Below, in pieces: positions 5,615 through 6,158 of a DNA stretch of 6,158 nucleotides (the stretch's first letter is position 1; every line of letters starts with the position of its first letter). Location of the stretch: assembly GCA_947441325.1 (NCBI GenBank), contig CANETR010000139.1, forward strand, positions 1 to 6,158, in the 5' to 3' direction. Position numbers and translations under genes: made by a program. The notes under the pieces were generated by a model. That model did not search any database, was not told the origin of the DNA, and saw only the letters and a program-made list of their open reading frames with translations. The DNA is from Saprospiraceae bacterium. GTDB lineage: Bacteria; Bacteroidota; Bacteroidia; Chitinophagales; Saprospiraceae.

Positions 5615-6158
5615 ATGAATAAGATATTGATTTACGGAGCCAACGGCTTTACTGGCAGGCTTGTTATTGAGGAAGCATTAGACAAAGGCTTGAAACCTGT
5701 ACTGTCGGGACGGAATAAGCAGGAAATAGAAAAATTGGCAACAGAATTTGGTCTGGAGTTCAAAGCATTTTCACTTGATAATATCGGTCAAAATCTTGAT
5801 GACATTGCAGTTGTTATACATTGTGCCGGTCCTTTTGAATTCACTGCCATGCAGATGGCCAAGGCCTGTATTGAAAAAGGGGTTCATTATATCGACATTA
5901 CAGGCGAAATTACGGTATTTGAATCTTTGCAAAAACTGGATGCAGCTGCAAAAGCTGCCAACATAATGCTCATGCCAGGCGCAGGATTTGATGTTGTCCC
6001 AACCGACTGTCTTGCTTCAATGCTTAAAGAGAAAATGCCCAATGGAACAGACCTTGAAATGGCCTTTACAGGCATTGGCACAACGGTTTCGAGAGGGACA
6101 GCAACTACGGCCATTCAAAATCTGGGCAGTAAAAACTTAATCAGAGAAAATGGCAAAC
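5615..6158 (+). CDS. Saccharopine-dehydrogenase-like NAD(P)-binding protein (3'-truncated by window edge)
   Basis: The frame is open from the ATG at 5615 to the right edge, 181 codons. The N-terminus is a Rossmann fold: ILIYGANGFTGRL with the GxxGxxG dinucleotide loop (G8, G11, G14), a second strand ending in SGRN (31-34) near the ribose-phosphate site, then VVIHCAGPF (67-75 region) and HYIDITGE (91-98). PGAGFDVVPTD (121-131) is a further block typical of the saccharopine dehydrogenase NADP-binding family and the related trans-acting enoyl reductase-like proteins. Complete members known to me are about 350-400 residues, so roughly half is missing. Substrate is unknown: close relatives are mostly annotated only by fold, and lysine metabolism should not be assumed. 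It follows the WG-repeat gene with two bases between stop and start and no SD of its own, so it is probably cotranscribed and perhaps translationally coupled. No signal peptide; cytoplasmic. Confidence 0.9.
   Translation, partial: MNKILIYGANGFTGRLVIEEALDKGLKPVLSGRNKQEIEKLATEFGLEFKAFSLDNIGQNLDDIAVVIHCAGPFEFTAMQMAKACIEKGVHYIDITGEITVFESLQKLDAAAKAANIMLMPGAGFDVVPTDCLASMLKEKMPNGTDLEMAFTGIGTTVSRGTATTAIQNLGSKNLIRENGK

Noticed and set aside
5887..6114. A 75-codon minus-strand frame inside the dehydrogenase-like gene
   Set aside because: It is antisense to a clear Rossmann-fold coding frame that stays open to the window end, and has no motif of its own.
1..6158. Genomic island, mobile element or defence system
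   Set aside because: Genes are mostly housekeeping with uniform composition by eye; no transposase, integrase, terminal repeats, target duplications or known defence domains are present.

Overview
The window looks like ordinary chromosomal DNA from a member of the Bacteroidota. Four things point there: short, SD-poor leaders; three good matches to the Bacteroidota -7 promoter element (TAnnTTTG, one with a well-spaced -33 TTTG); AT-rich spacers built from short repeated words; and a short AMP nucleosidase of the type I associate with that phylum. No rRNA, tRNA, CRISPR array, insertion sequence or phage gene was seen. I cannot name the genus from this sequence.

Layout, left to right. (1) 1-948, minus: the N-terminal two thirds of miaB, the radical-SAM tRNA methylthiotransferase; its 3' end lies beyond the left edge. 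(2) 949-1270: a 322-bp spacer holding the miaB leader, full of short tandem words, then a likely miaB promoter (1160-1167) and a hairpin plus T-tract (1178-1198) that probably ends the upstream ltaE transcript. (3) 1271-2293, minus: a complete low-specificity L-threonine aldolase (ltaE). (4) 2294-2554: a divergent control region with a promoter candidate for ltaE and a near-consensus promoter for amn. (5) 2555-3328, plus: a complete short-form AMP nucleosidase (amn). (6) A 10-bp inverted repeat (3309-3350) across the amn stop, probably a shared terminator for the two convergent genes. (7) 3355-3750, minus: an uncharacterised 131-residue protein. (8) 3846-5612, plus: an exported WG-repeat protein of 588 residues. 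(9) 5615-6158, plus: the first 181 residues of a saccharopine-dehydrogenase-like NAD(P)-binding protein, starting two bases after the WG-repeat gene and cut by the right edge.

How the genes fit together: miaB, ltaE and amn are housekeeping genes (tRNA modification, threonine/glycine metabolism, purine salvage), each apparently with its own control signals and no obvious shared pathway. The WG-repeat gene and the dehydrogenase-like gene almost certainly share a transcript, though why they are paired is not evident. I found no convincing new multi-gene system. The parts least explained are the 131-residue protein, the C-terminal part of the WG-repeat protein, and the repeat-rich spacers.
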